Position numbers and translations under genes: made by a program. This document shows, one piece after another, positions 25,259 to 34,193 of a stretch of 46,107 bases of DNA (positions are counted from its first letter, which is position 1; each line of letters opens with the position of its first letter). The notes under the pieces were generated by a model. That model made no database searches and had not been told where the DNA came from. It was given only the letters and a program-made list of their open reading frames with translations. Origin of the DNA: an uncultured Clostridia bacterium (GTDB lineage Bacteria; Bacillota; Clostridia; Christensenellales; CAG-138); assembly GCA_947168565.1 (NCBI GenBank), contig CAMVMM010000018.1, forward strand, positions 1 through 46,107. The letters are read 5' to 3'.

Positions 25259-26326
25259 ATTAGGAGGCGGGGAACGAAGTATCCCCTTTTATGCTGTTTG
25301 CTCGCGGCGTTTGCGTGCGTTGGCGCGTGCGGCACAGGACCCGCAAGGCCCGCCGGCAAGGCTCAGAACGCGGCGGCAACGCCCGAAAAAGCAAGCCCCG
25401 CTCCCTCCGGCGCGCAGCCATCGGAAACGCAGAGCGGCGAAGCGGCGAATGCGGACGCAAAGGCCAGAGTTTACTTTACCTCCGACATTTCGCCGGAGGG
25501 GCTTGTGAGGATCTACAACGCGCTCAATTGGAAGCCCTCCGGCAAGGTGGCGGTGAAGGTTTCCACGGGCGAGCCCCCCGCAAGCAACTACCTGCGAGCG
25601 GAGCTTATTAAGGACCTGGTGCAGCTTGTGGACGGCACGATAGTGGAGTGCAACACCGCTTACGGCGGCTCGCGCGCAAGCGCCGCAATGCACAAGCAGG
25701 TGGCGGAGGATCACGGCTTCACGGCAATAGCGCCCTTCGACCTGATGGACGAGGAGGGCGAGGTGGAGTGGCCCGTGACGGGCGGCACCCGCCTTGACCG
25801 TGCGATAGTTGGCAGCCATGCGGAAAACTATTCCGATTGGCTCATTCTCTCCCATTTCAAAGGTCACGCTATGGCGGGCTTCGGCGGCGCAATAAAAAAC
25901 GTGGCTATCGGCATGTCCTCCGCAAGCGGCAAGGTATACGTGCATACCGCCGGCGCGAGGACGAGCGGCAGCATTATGCACAGCGATCAGGACGCATGGC
26001 TTGAGGCGCTGGGAGATATGGTGCTTGGCGTGCGCGATCATGTTGGCGCGGAGCACATCATCTATATAAACGTGATGAACCGCCTTTCCGTGGACTGCGA
26101 CTGCGACGGGCATCCCGCCGAGCCGGATATGCACGATATCGGCATACTTGCTTCCACCGACCCCGTGGCGCTGGATCAGGCCTGCGTGGATCTTGTGTAC
26201 AGCGCGGAGGACGGCGGCTCGCTTCAGCGCAGGATGGAGCGGCAGAACGGCATCCACACCCTTGAGCACGCGGCAAGGATCGGCCTTGGCTCGCGCGAAT
26301 ACGATTTGGTGAATATAGATGGCTGA
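25259..26326 (+). CDS. DUF362 lipoprotein, start codon apparently lost at the element junction
   Basis: The body is a DUF362 protein (KARVYFTSDISPEGLVRIYNAL, TAYGGSRASAAMHKQVAEDHG, HFKGHAMAGFGGAIKNVAIGM, then ILASTDPVALDQACVDLVY). The N-terminal part in frame from 25259 reads RRRGTKYPLLCCLLAAFACVGAC, a full lipoprotein signal with lipobox VGAC. An ATG would be expected before AGG AGG CGG, but the codon there is ATT (25259-25261), and no ATG, GTG or TTG start lies upstream before the stop at 25229. A TTG at 25298 would give a signal peptide lacking its basic part. DUF362 proteins are often linked to iron-sulphur chemistry. The gene is probably poorly expressed or silenced. Confidence 0.75.
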   Translation: MRRRGTKYPLLCCLLAAFACVGACGTGPARPAGKAQNAAATPEKASPAPSGAQPSETQSGEAANADAKARVYFTSDISPEGLVRIYNALNWKPSGKVAVKVSTGEPPASNYLRAELIKDLVQLVDGTIVECNTAYGGSRASAAMHKQVAEDHGFTAIAPFDLMDEEGEVEWPVTGGTRLDRAIVGSHAENYSDWLILSHFKGHAMAGFGGAIKNVAIGMSSASGKVYVHTAGARTSGSIMHSDQDAWLEALGDMVLGVRDHVGAEHIIYINVMNRLSVDCDCDGHPAEPDMHDIGILASTDPVALDQACVDLVYSAEDGGSLQRRMERQNGIHTLEHAARIGLGSREYDLVNIDG

Positions 26327-27230
26327 GGCTTGGGAGATCGTGCGGCGGGAGCTTGTGTACCTTTGGTACTATTTCGAGGTGCAGCTTCGCCAGATCCTCC
26401 TTTACTGGGCAATCGGCATACTTGCGGGCTCGTGTATCTCGGTTTTTTTAAAGGATCGGATACACGGCCTGCTTCGCAGGATGAGCGGCGCAAGGCTCGG
26501 CATTCTCGGCCTTGTGCCGGCAAGCATTCTGGGCATAGCCTCCCCGCTCTGCATGTACGGCACCATCCCGCTTGCCGCCTCCGTGGCAAAAAGCGGAATG
26601 CGCCATGATTGGCTTGCTTCCTTTATGATGGCCTCCGTGCTGCTGAATCCTCAGCTCATCATTTACAGCGCCGCGCTCGGCCCCGCCGCGCTCGCGGTGC
26701 GCACAGCCTCCTGCTTTATCTGCGGCATCACCGCCGGAATGCTGGTGCGCATATTCTATAAGGACGGGGAATTTTTTGATTTTCACAGCTTCGACGAGCC
26801 GAAAAGCAGGGATACGCATCCAAGCATCCCCGTTCGCCTGCTGAAGAATATCGGCAGAAATATCAAAGCTACGGGGCCTATGTTTCTTCTTGGCACGGCG
26901 CTTTCGGCGCTCTTTCAAAGGTATGTGCCGCAGGAAATGCTGACGAGGCTTTTCGGCGGAAACGAGGCTTGGGGAGTGCTGATGGCGGCAACCATCGGCG
27001 TGCCGCTTTATGCCTGCGGCGGCGGCACCATACCGCTGATACGCGGCTGGCTTGCGGAGGGCATGAGCCTTGGCAGCGCGGCGGCGTTTATGATAACCGG
27101 CCCCGCAACCAAGATCACCAATCTTGGCGCGCTGAAGATAGTGCTGGGCTTCAAGCGGTTTATGCTCTACCTCGGCTTCGTGATGCTGTTTTCATTTTTG
27201 ACCGGGCTTGCGGTGGATCTTATCCTTTAA
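26319..27230 (+). CDS. Permease, UPF0718/YraQ type (heavy-metal efflux-like)
   Basis: This 303-residue protein has about eight membrane helices and two similar halves. Hallmarks are the repeated glycine/proline motifs SPLCMYGTIPLAASVAKSG and later VPLYACGGGTIPLIRGWL, with GPATKITNLGALKIVLG near the end. This is the permease family PF03773 (DUF318), which includes arsenic and copper/zinc exporters; conserved cysteines in both motifs (LCMYG, YACGGG) support metal handling. The start overlaps the DUF362 gene by 8 bases, so translation is coupled. The substrate cannot be told from sequence. Confidence 0.85.
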   Translation: MAEAWEIVRRELVYLWYYFEVQLRQILLYWAIGILAGSCISVFLKDRIHGLLRRMSGARLGILGLVPASILGIASPLCMYGTIPLAASVAKSGMRHDWLASFMMASVLLNPQLIIYSAALGPAALAVRTASCFICGITAGMLVRIFYKDGEFFDFHSFDEPKSRDTHPSIPVRLLKNIGRNIKATGPMFLLGTALSALFQRYVPQEMLTRLFGGNEAWGVLMAATIGVPLYACGGGTIPLIRGWLAEGMSLGSAAAFMITGPATKITNLGALKIVLGFKRFMLYLGFVMLFSFLTGLAVDLIL

Positions 27231-27300
27231 TTCTTCAGGCAAGCATAAGGAGTAAGCCCCTATTCATATTTCAAACAAAAGCCATCCTTTTCCGTTCGAT

Positions 27301-27936
27301 TCACAGGCTGTATTTCGCTCTCTGCTCCCGCGCCTTTTCCTCCGCCATATCCATGTAGCGGTCTATATTGTCGTACACGTATTCGGCGGCGCGGCAAAAC
27401 TCCACCGTCTGATCCGGAAAGAAATATGCCGAGCATCGCTCGCAGTCGCCGTTCGCCCGGCACATGAGCAGCTCATCGTTCGTTTCCTCCGCAACGGTGC
27501 CCATCCAGTACTGCTCATCGTCCTCCCAAAAGCCCTCCACGCTTATCCCGACGGTTGAGAAGGCGTGATGTCCCCTCAAAAGTTTAAATGACAGAATATC
27601 GTTAATTTTAACCCGAACAAACTCCGAAAAAATATATTCCTCCAGCCCGTGCGTGACCTCAAAATGCTCCGCAAGCTCCTTTTTCACCGTTTCGTAAATC
27701 GGGGCCATATCTATATAAAAGGGATCCTTCGTCCACTCCCCCACGGGCCTTATCAGCTCGAATATCAGCTCCTTCATAAACTCCTTTAAAGCAAACCGAA
27801 CGTATTCGCCGTGCGGCGCAAGAAACTCCCTCGCCTCGTCGGTATAATTATGCTTGAGCAGAGTCGGCACATAAAGATCGAGCTTTTCCGTGGCCGTATC
27901 AAAAATCTCTTTTTCCTTTGCATTATTCATTGTCAT
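27301..27936 (-). CDS. Hypothetical acidic protein
   Basis: This 211-residue acidic protein starts at an ATG preceded by GGGAAAGAA. It is mostly helical by composition (KEKEIFDTATEKLDLYVPTLLKHNY, YVRFALKEFMKELIFELI). It has two cysteines in a CERC motif (NGDCERCSAYFF) and another nearby (LMCRANGDC), which could form a metal site. There is no signal peptide or membrane segment. It lies 64 bases from a second small unknown gene on the same strand, so the two may share a transcript. I do not recognise the family. Confidence 0.6.
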   Translation of the reverse strand: MTMNNAKEKEIFDTATEKLDLYVPTLLKHNYTDEAREFLAPHGEYVRFALKEFMKELIFELIRPVGEWTKDPFYIDMAPIYETVKKELAEHFEVTHGLEEYIFSEFVRVKINDILSFKLLRGHHAFSTVGISVEGFWEDDEQYWMGTVAEETNDELLMCRANGDCERCSAYFFPDQTVEFCRAAEYVYDNIDRYMDMAEEKAREQRAKYSL

Positions 27937-27999
27937 TTCTTTCCCGCTTTACGCCGAAGCGGTATCGGCCGGGTCCTCCCCGCGCCGCCGCATCCGGAA

Positions 28000-28323
28000 T
28001 CAGTCCTTTTTCTTCTTTTTCTCATGCTTGCGAACGGTTTTTATCATTTCCTCGTTCGCCTCCTCGTCCCAAACGGTTCTTTCCGGGCCGAGCGTGCCGT
28101 ACATCGTGTTTTCAAACGAATAAGCCATTTTCCCCGTCTTTATCAGCGTTTCGTTTTCAATGTCATCCGAAAACGTGCCCAATCTGCCATATATATCCTG
28201 CGTTATCTCGTAATCGTACTGCTCGCGCCCCTCGCGGCTTGTGTACATGATCTCCGCAAAATACCGCCCCGTATCGGGATCGTAATACGCCGTCCAGTTA
28301 TTGCCCTTTTTCTTGGTTTTCAT
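28000..28323 (-). CDS. Hypothetical protein
   Basis: This 107-residue protein has a good ribosome site (GGAGGAGG, 8 bases before ATG). The N-terminus is basic, then NNWTAYYDPDTGRYFAEIMYTS suggests a small beta-rich fold. The middle is acidic and the C-terminus ends in a run of lysines (HEKKKKKD). No cysteines, signal peptide or membrane helix are present. It precedes the acidic protein gene on the same strand. Family and function are not recognised. Confidence 0.55.
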   Translation of the reverse strand: MKTKKKGNNWTAYYDPDTGRYFAEIMYTSREGREQYDYEITQDIYGRLGTFSDDIENETLIKTGKMAYSFENTMYGTLGPERTVWDEEANEEMIKTVRKHEKKKKKD

Positions 28324-28527
28324 CGATTTTTCCTCCTCCGCAGCGCTATTTGCCTTTAGTTTTTCGCCGCCTTGGGCAGGCGCCTTGCGTTCGCTGTATC
28401 AATAAGCCGCCTCAGCGTTTCATTTGAAGGCATCCGCCCGCGCGCTTCGTCGAAGCTCGCGTCTGCCGCTAAAAACGCCGGCCGAGCTCAGGCGGCGTTC
28501 GCAGCAGGGGGATCGTTCCGTGCTTTC

Positions 28528-29562
28528 TCACTCGTCGTAAAACCGTATCACCTGCTTCTCCGCGTCCACGTGCGCTGTCACTCCAAACGGGATTATACAC
28601 CTCGGCTTCGCATGGCCGATGCTGATATTGCAGACTATCGGAATATGCTCGGGCACGACCTCAACAAGCGCCTTTCTGTATTCATCGTGATAAACCTCGT
28701 CCTGCGGCTTGCCGACGAGTATCCCGCTTATCCCGTCGAAAACGCCCTTGTCCTTGAAGCATTCGAGCGCGGCTCTGAACATCTCGGGCTCCGGCCTTTC
28801 CTCGCTCGATTCAAGAAGAAGTATCCGTCCGCGCCAATCCTCGGCGGCGGGGAACAGCTCGTATTTCGCGCAGGTTTCGGGCATATCGGGGTGATATGTC
28901 ACGGTGAAGATATCATAGAGAGTATCGATGCAGCCGCCGAGCACCTTGCCCGAGAAAGCGCTCTTTCCGCGCAGCAGCTCAAAGCCGCCGTTTTTATGCG
29001 CCGGGCAGGGGGTTCCGACTGCGGAAACGCCGAAGTCGGTGCGCTCCTCGTACCAAACCTCGCTCGGCGTTACCTCGCGTATCGTGCCTGTTGCGATAAG
29101 CTCCTCAAAATACTTTTTCGTATAGGGCAGCATCTCTTTATCGAGCTCGCAGATATCCGCAAGAAAGCTCTGCCCGTAAAAGGTGTTCACGCCGAGCTTG
29201 TGGAGCATAAGATGGTTTATGGTGGTGTCGGAAAATCCGAGAAACGGCTTGAAGTTTCCGCGCACGGCGTTTTTCAGCTCATCGTTTTCAAAAAGATGGG
29301 GGAGCAGGCGGTAGGTATCCGTGCCGCCTATCGCGCAGAGTATCATATCCACGCTCTTATCGCAAAACGCCTCGATAAGATCGGCGGCGCGCGCTTCGGG
29401 GTGGTTTTCGATATACTCTTTTCCCATCAGAGCGTGCTCCGAGAAACTTACATTCAGCCCGAATTCCTCAAGGCGGCGCACGCCGATATCCACTTCGTGC
29501 TTAACGTAGCTTTCGCCTATGATGCCCTTTGAAAGGCTTACTATGCGAATATTCTTTATCAT
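28528..29562 (-). CDS. S66-family peptidase (LD-carboxypeptidase / MccF-like)
   Basis: This 344-residue protein shows the S66 triad. The nucleophile is S111 in FLGFSDTT, the glutamate is in ILLLESSEERPEPEM, and the histidine is in NISIGHAKPRCIIPFG. It begins IRIVSLSKGI and has DMILCAIGGTDTYRLLP in the substrate pocket region. Members cleave LD-peptide bonds in recycled murein or hydrolyse microcin C-type peptidyl-nucleotides; the sequence looks closer to the MccF-like branch, which is an impression only. There is no signal peptide, so it acts in the cytoplasm. The ribosome site is GGAGG five bases before ATG. Confidence 0.88.
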   Translation of the reverse strand: MIKNIRIVSLSKGIIGESYVKHEVDIGVRRLEEFGLNVSFSEHALMGKEYIENHPEARAADLIEAFCDKSVDMILCAIGGTDTYRLLPHLFENDELKNAVRGNFKPFLGFSDTTINHLMLHKLGVNTFYGQSFLADICELDKEMLPYTKKYFEELIATGTIREVTPSEVWYEERTDFGVSAVGTPCPAHKNGGFELLRGKSAFSGKVLGGCIDTLYDIFTVTYHPDMPETCAKYELFPAAEDWRGRILLLESSEERPEPEMFRAALECFKDKGVFDGISGILVGKPQDEVYHDEYRKALVEVVPEHIPIVCNISIGHAKPRCIIPFGVTAHVDAEKQVIRFYDE

Positions 29563-29639
29563 TTTAACCTCCGCAAAATGGATTTATTGAGCGGTATTAT
29601 ACGCTTAAAGCTCTGAGAAATCAAGTTAAATCGAAGAAT

Positions 29640-29685
29640 AAAACGAAAAATTGCCCAACGGCTCGAAAAGCCGTCGGGCAACATA
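29640..29685 (-). terminator. Terminator of valS
   Basis: A GC-rich stem (TTGCCC-ACGGCT at 29651-29663 pairing with AAGCCGT-GGGCAA up to 29682) lies 13 bases past the valS stop. On the - strand it is followed by a TTTTTCGTTTTATT tract. Confidence 0.88.
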
Positions 29686-29697
29686 CCTTTACTTAGC

Positions 29698-32364
29698 TTA
29701 CGCCTTCATCTCCGCGATCCTCGCTTCAACTTTAGCAAGCATCTCCCTGGCGTTTTCAAGCTTGGCCTTCTCCTCCTCAATGACCTTTTCGGGCGCTTTG
29801 GCAACGAAGCCCTGATTGCCGAGCTTGCCGCTTGCTCTTGCGACCTCGCCCTCCCAGCGCTTGCGCTCCTTCTCAAGGCGCTCCAGCTCCTTCTCGACGT
29901 CGATAAGCTCGTTCATGGGAATGAACGCCTCGCCGAGCTTTGAAACCACGGAAACCGCCTTCTTGTCGATGCCCTCCTTATCAAAGCGCACCTCAACGGT
30001 GCTTGCAAAGGCAAGCTTATTGAGATACTGCGCGCCCTGAGTGCAAAGGCTCTCGTTTTCCGGCGTGGTCACAAGGATGGTGTGCGCCCTTCTGGACGGG
30101 GGAACGTTCATCTCGGCGCGGATATTGCGTATCTGGCGCACCATGTCCATGAGCTGATCCATCGCGTCCGCCTCCGATTCAAAGCTGAACGCGGGGTTCA
30201 CCTTCGGCCAGTCCGAGAGCATTATTGTTTCATCGCTGCCGGGCAGGCGGGTGTAGATATCCTCGGTGATGAACGGCATGAACGGATGCAGCAGCTTCAT
30301 GCTGACCGAAAGAACCTTCACAAGTATCGCGCGAACGTTTTGCTTCGCCGCCTCGTCCTCGCCGTAGAGCCGCGGCTTCGCCATCTCGATGTACCAGTCG
30401 CAAAACTCCGTCCAGATGAAGCTGTAGGCTCTATCCACGGCAAGGTTGAGATCGAATGCGTCTATATTCGCGGTCACGTCGCGCACCACTTCATTCAGGC
30501 GGTGCAGTATCCACTTATCCGCAATATCGAGCATATTCATATCTATTTCGCCTATCTCGCCCTCGCCGAGGTTCATCAGCACGAAGCGGGAGGCGTTGTA
30601 GACCTTGTTGCAGAAATTTCTTGCGGCTTCGACCTTTTTCTGCGAATAGCGCATATCGGTGCCGGCGGCGGTGCCGCTGGTGAGGCTGAAGCGCAGGGAG
30701 TCCGCGCCGTAATCGCGGATTATCTCCAGCGGGTCGATGCCGTTGCCGAGGGATTTGCTCATCTTGCGGCCAAGCTCGTCGCGCACCATGCCGTGGATGA
30801 ACACCGTGTCGAACGGAATATCGTCCATCGCGTACAGGCCAAACATTATCATGCGGGCGATCCAGAAGAAGATGAGGTCATAGCCCGTGGAAAGCGTGTT
30901 CGTTGGGTAATAATACTTTAATTCCTCGGTTTTTTCCGGCCAGCCGAGCGTGGAGAAGGGCCACATGCCGGAGGAGAACCAGGTGTCCAGGCAGTCCTCG
31001 TCGCGCTTGAGCTTTGCGCTTCCGCACTTGGGGCAGGCGTGCGGCGCTTCCTCCTCAACTATGGTTTCGCCGCAGTCCTCGCAGTACCACGCGGGTATCT
31101 GATGTCCCCACCAGAGCTGGCGGGAGATGCACCAGTCGCGGATGTTGCGCATCCAGTTATAATAGGTCTGCACATATCTTTCGGGAACGAACTTGATCCT
31201 GCCGTCCTCCACCGCCTTGAGCGCGGGCTCGGCGATATGCTTTATTTCAACGAACCACTGCTTGGAAACCATCGGCTCAATCGTGGTGTGGCAGCGGTAG
31301 CAGGTGCCAACGTTATGAGTATAGGGCTCTGTCTTGACGAGCGCGCCGCATTCCTTGAGATCATCAACGAACACCCTGCGGCATTCCTTCGCGGTAAGCC
31401 CCTCGTATTTGCCGCCAAGCTCGTTTATATGCCCGTCCTCGGTGAAAACGCACATCTGCGGCAGCCCCGTGCGCAGGCCGACCTCGAAATCGTTCGGGTC
31501 GTGGCTCGGCGTTATCTTGACCGCGCCCGTGCCGAAATCCATTTCAACGTATTCATCCGCAACTATCGGGATCTCCCTGCCAACGATAGGCACCACAACG
31601 GTTTTGCCGACTATATCCTTATAGCGCGGATCGTTCGGGTTGACCGCGATACCGGTGTCGCCCAAAATTGTTTCGGGGCGGGTGGTGGCGCAGATTATGG
31701 AATAGCTCTTATCCGGCGCGTCGTAGCGAACGTGCCAAAGGTTAGAAGGCTGCTCCTCAAACTCGACCTCCGCGTTTGAAAGCGCGGTTTTGCAGCAGGG
31801 GCACCAGTTCACGATGCGGTCGCCGCGATAGATCCAGCCCTTTTTATAAAGATCAACGAAAACCTTGACAACGGCCTTCGAGCAGCCCTCGTCCATGGTG
31901 AAGCGCTCACGCTCCCAATCGCAGGATGAGCCGAGCTTGCGAAGCTGTGAAACGATGCGTCCGCCGTATTCCTTCTTCCAATCCCACGCGCGCTCAAGGA
32001 ACGCCTCGCGGCCTATGTCCTTCTTGGTCAGCCCTTCCTTTGCGAGCTTTTCAACCACCTTCACCTCGGTGGCTATGGAAGCGTGATCCGTGCCGGGCAG
32101 CCAGAGCGTTTCAAAGCCGCTCATGCGCTTGTAGCGAATCAAAATATCCTGCATGGTTTCATCCAGCGCGTGACCCATGTGAAGCTGCCCCGTTACGTTC
32201 GGCGGGGGTATCACGATGCAGTAGGGGGGCTTATCGGGATTCGGCGCGGAATGGAAATAGCCGCTCTGCTCCCAATGCTTATACAATCTGTCCTCCACGG
32301 TGGAAGGATCGTAGGTTTTCGGCATTTCCTCAATGCCGTGCTGCTTGCCGCAGTGTTCGCACAT
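29698..32364 (-). CDS. valS: Valyl-tRNA synthetase
   Basis: This 888-residue class I synthetase charges tRNA-Val. The HIGH-type motif is in PPPNVTGQLHMGHALDETM and the KMSKS loop in RKMSKSLGNGIDP. The editing domain has TTRPETILGDTGIAVNP. The C-terminal coiled-coil arm (VEKELERLEKERKRWEGEV) is typical of ValRS. The start is fixed by GGAGG 8 bases upstream. It gives an unusual 13-residue extension with CEHC before the common MPKTYDPS start. The gene is preceded by a T-box leader and followed by a terminator, so it is a single-gene unit. Confidence 0.97.
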   Translation of the reverse strand: MCEHCGKQHGIEEMPKTYDPSTVEDRLYKHWEQSGYFHSAPNPDKPPYCIVIPPPNVTGQLHMGHALDETMQDILIRYKRMSGFETLWLPGTDHASIATEVKVVEKLAKEGLTKKDIGREAFLERAWDWKKEYGGRIVSQLRKLGSSCDWERERFTMDEGCSKAVVKVFVDLYKKGWIYRGDRIVNWCPCCKTALSNAEVEFEEQPSNLWHVRYDAPDKSYSIICATTRPETILGDTGIAVNPNDPRYKDIVGKTVVVPIVGREIPIVADEYVEMDFGTGAVKITPSHDPNDFEVGLRTGLPQMCVFTEDGHINELGGKYEGLTAKECRRVFVDDLKECGALVKTEPYTHNVGTCYRCHTTIEPMVSKQWFVEIKHIAEPALKAVEDGRIKFVPERYVQTYYNWMRNIRDWCISRQLWWGHQIPAWYCEDCGETIVEEEAPHACPKCGSAKLKRDEDCLDTWFSSGMWPFSTLGWPEKTEELKYYYPTNTLSTGYDLIFFWIARMIMFGLYAMDDIPFDTVFIHGMVRDELGRKMSKSLGNGIDPLEIIRDYGADSLRFSLTSGTAAGTDMRYSQKKVEAARNFCNKVYNASRFVLMNLGEGEIGEIDMNMLDIADKWILHRLNEVVRDVTANIDAFDLNLAVDRAYSFIWTEFCDWYIEMAKPRLYGEDEAAKQNVRAILVKVLSVSMKLLHPFMPFITEDIYTRLPGSDETIMLSDWPKVNPAFSFESEADAMDQLMDMVRQIRNIRAEMNVPPSRRAHTILVTTPENESLCTQGAQYLNKLAFASTVEVRFDKEGIDKKAVSVVSKLGEAFIPMNELIDVEKELERLEKERKRWEGEVARASGKLGNQGFVAKAPEKVIEEEKAKLENAREMLAKVEARIAEMKA

Positions 32365-32392
32365 TTTACTGTACCTCCATCAAAATATGATA

Positions 32393-32682
32393 AAGCGCCC
32401 CTCATCCAAAGGACGAGGGGCGCGCTCGCGGTACCACCTTTGTTGGGCAGATATGCTCCGCGCCGCAGAATCCACCGAAAAAACGGTAAAAACCCGATGG
32501 CGGCAGGCAAATATGCCCCGCTCGACCGCCATAACGCAGCGGATGCGTTCGGGTTGCAACCCCCGAAGGCTCGGAAGCGACCTTCGCCCATTTCCTTTGC
32601 AAACCGCCCTTTCAGCCGGTGGAGCGGTATCTCTGATGCCGGAAAAGGGTTACTCCTCTTCGTCAGCGCCGTATTAAACTTG
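32393..32682 (-). promoter_or_regulatory. T-box riboswitch leader of valS
   Basis: The antiterminator T-box sequence AAAGGTGGTACCGCG lies at about 32428-32442 on the - strand. It is directly followed by a strong terminator hairpin (arms at 32395-32407 and 32411-32423) with TTTATC after it. Upstream is a long stem I region with the AGAGATACC and GGCTGAAAGGG elements. The likely specifier is GTC (32579-32581) in GAAGGTCGCTTCCGAGC, a valine codon, which agrees with valS. Uncharged tRNA-Val would bind and allow read-through. Confidence 0.92.
32395..32423 (-). terminator. T-box regulated terminator
   Basis: The 13-bp stem GCGCCCCTCGTCC with GGATGAGGGGCGC and a 3-base loop (TTT) sits between the T-box sequence and the valS ribosome site. 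The 5' arm can instead pair with the T-box antiterminator region. Confidence 0.88.
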
Positions 32683-32688
32683 CAGGCC

Positions 32689-32717
32689 ATTTTATACTAT
32701 TTGAAAGCTGTTGTCAA
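32689..32717 (-). promoter_or_regulatory. Sigma-A promoter of valS
   Basis: On the - strand TTGACA (32712-32717) is followed after 17 bases by TAAAAT (32689-32694). The predicted start near 32,682 is just before the T-box stem I. Confidence 0.85.
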
Positions 32718-33115
32718 GAGCAAAAGCAAAAAAATACAAAAAGCGCCGTAAAAGCATGAGGATCGGCGCGTATGTGTGCAGCTCATAAAGGCGCACTCTC
32801 TGAATTTTTGCCGCAAACAGAAGGGACTATATCCAAAAAACGCGCTCAGCCATGACCGCTCGGGCTTCCGGTTCTCAAGCCGTGAGCGCAGGTGAAAAAC
32901 GCATCGTAACCATTGTGCCTTCCGCAGACACCGAAAGAGAAGCAGCCGAAGCAGGAGCGCTCCCAAAGCCGTCAGCTCACTGCGCATTTTTTGACAGATA
33001 TTCGTTTTAATTCAAAATTTACGCCGCTGCTGTTTGAGAATGCGCGTCAAAGAATAAAGCCGGCCTTTTTGCAAACAATAGTAATTGAGATAAATGACGA
33101 TAAACGGAGGATTTC
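32718..33115. other. Intergenic region without a recognised gene
   Basis: About 400 bases lie between the valS promoter and spoVAD. A 96-codon frame on the - strand (32697-32987) overlaps the valS promoter, has an odd composition and no ribosome site, so I do not call it. The region presumably holds the forespore promoter of spoVAD, but no sigma-G type pair can be placed with confidence. Confidence 0.5.
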
Positions 33116-34168
33116 ATGGCAAGAAAAGGCAAACACTCATTCGAGCTTATCTCCGGGCCGCGCATAGTTTCGTCCGCAAGCTTCGTGGGCGAAAAGGAGG
33201 GTGCGGGGCCGCTCGGAGCGGGGTTCGACGCGGTATGCAAGGACGATACCCTCGGCCTTGAGAGCTGGGAGAAGGCGGAGAGCAGGATGTTTGAAAGCGC
33301 GGTGCGGCTTGCGCTTTTTAAGGCAGGGCTTGCGCCGGAGGACCTCGGCTGCGTTATCGGCGGGGATCTTCTTAATCAGATAATCTCGGCGGGCTTCGCC
33401 GCAAGGGAGCTTAAAGCGCCGTTCATCGGGCTTTACAGCGCGTGCTCAACGATCACCGAAAGCATGATGATAGGCGGAATGCTGATCGAGGGCGGCTTTG
33501 CGGAGCTTGCCGCGTGCGCGTCGAGCAGCCATTTTTCCTCCGTGGAAAGGCAGTACCGCTATCCGCTGGAGATGGGCGTTCAGCCCGTTCCCACGGCGCA
33601 GCGCACCGTTACGGGCGCTGGCTGCGTGCTGCTTGGCAAAGCGGGGAGGATCGGTGAAAATGAGGCTGCTAAAGGCCCGAAAAAGGAATGCTTTTCGCAC
33701 ATCGCGGTAACGGGCGGCACTATGGGCAGCGTGGAGGATTACGGCATCACGGATGCGGGCAATATGGGCGCGGCAATGGCTCCCGCTGCGGCAAAAACCA
33801 TTTCGCGGCATTTTGAGGACACGGGAACGGCGCCGAAGGATTTTGACCTTATCATCACGGGCGATCTCGGCTCGTTCGGCACGGAGATGCTGCATGAGCT
33901 CATGGCGAAGGAGGGCTATAATATAGAAGCCATCCATGAGGACTGCGGCAAGCTGGTGTTTGGGAACGATCCCAAGGTGATCTGCGGCGGCAGCGGCGCG
34001 GGCTGCGCCTCCACGGTGTTTGCCGCGCATTTTCTGCCGAAGCTCGAGGCGGGCGAATACAGGCGTGTGCTGTTTCTGGCAACGGGCGCATTGCTTTCGC
34101 CGCTTTCCACCCTTCAGGGTGAGAGCATTCCGGCGATAGCGCACGCGGTGAAGGTGGAGCATATTTAA
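33116..34168 (+). CDS. spoVAD: Stage V sporulation protein AD
   Basis: This 350-residue thiolase-fold protein matches SpoVAD throughout (KHSFELISGPRIVSSASFVGEKEG, VIGGDLLNQIISAGFAARELK, GLYSACSTITESMMIGGM, DLIITGDLGSFGTEML). SpoVA proteins form the channel that moves dipicolinic acid into the forespore and out on germination; SpoVAD binds dipicolinic acid at the membrane surface. The ribosome site is GGAGG before ATG. spoVAE follows after 25 bases. spoVAC, normally just upstream, is not here. The gene marks the organism as a spore former. Confidence 0.96.
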   Translation: MARKGKHSFELISGPRIVSSASFVGEKEGAGPLGAGFDAVCKDDTLGLESWEKAESRMFESAVRLALFKAGLAPEDLGCVIGGDLLNQIISAGFAARELKAPFIGLYSACSTITESMMIGGMLIEGGFAELAACASSSHFSSVERQYRYPLEMGVQPVPTAQRTVTGAGCVLLGKAGRIGENEAAKGPKKECFSHIAVTGGTMGSVEDYGITDAGNMGAAMAPAAAKTISRHFEDTGTAPKDFDLIITGDLGSFGTEMLHELMAKEGYNIEAIHEDCGKLVFGNDPKVICGGSGAGCASTVFAAHFLPKLEAGEYRRVLFLATGALLSPLSTLQGESIPAIAHAVKVEHI

Positions 34169-34193
34169 TTATGACAAGGGAGGATGATTTGGC

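Noticed and set aside
28324-28527. Gap between the small unknown gene and the S66 peptidase gene
   Set aside because: I looked for a small gene or hairpin and saw neither.
32697-32987. 96-codon - strand frame between valS and spoVAD
   Set aside because: It overlaps the valS promoter, has no ribosome site, and has a low-complexity Leu/Arg/Cys composition.
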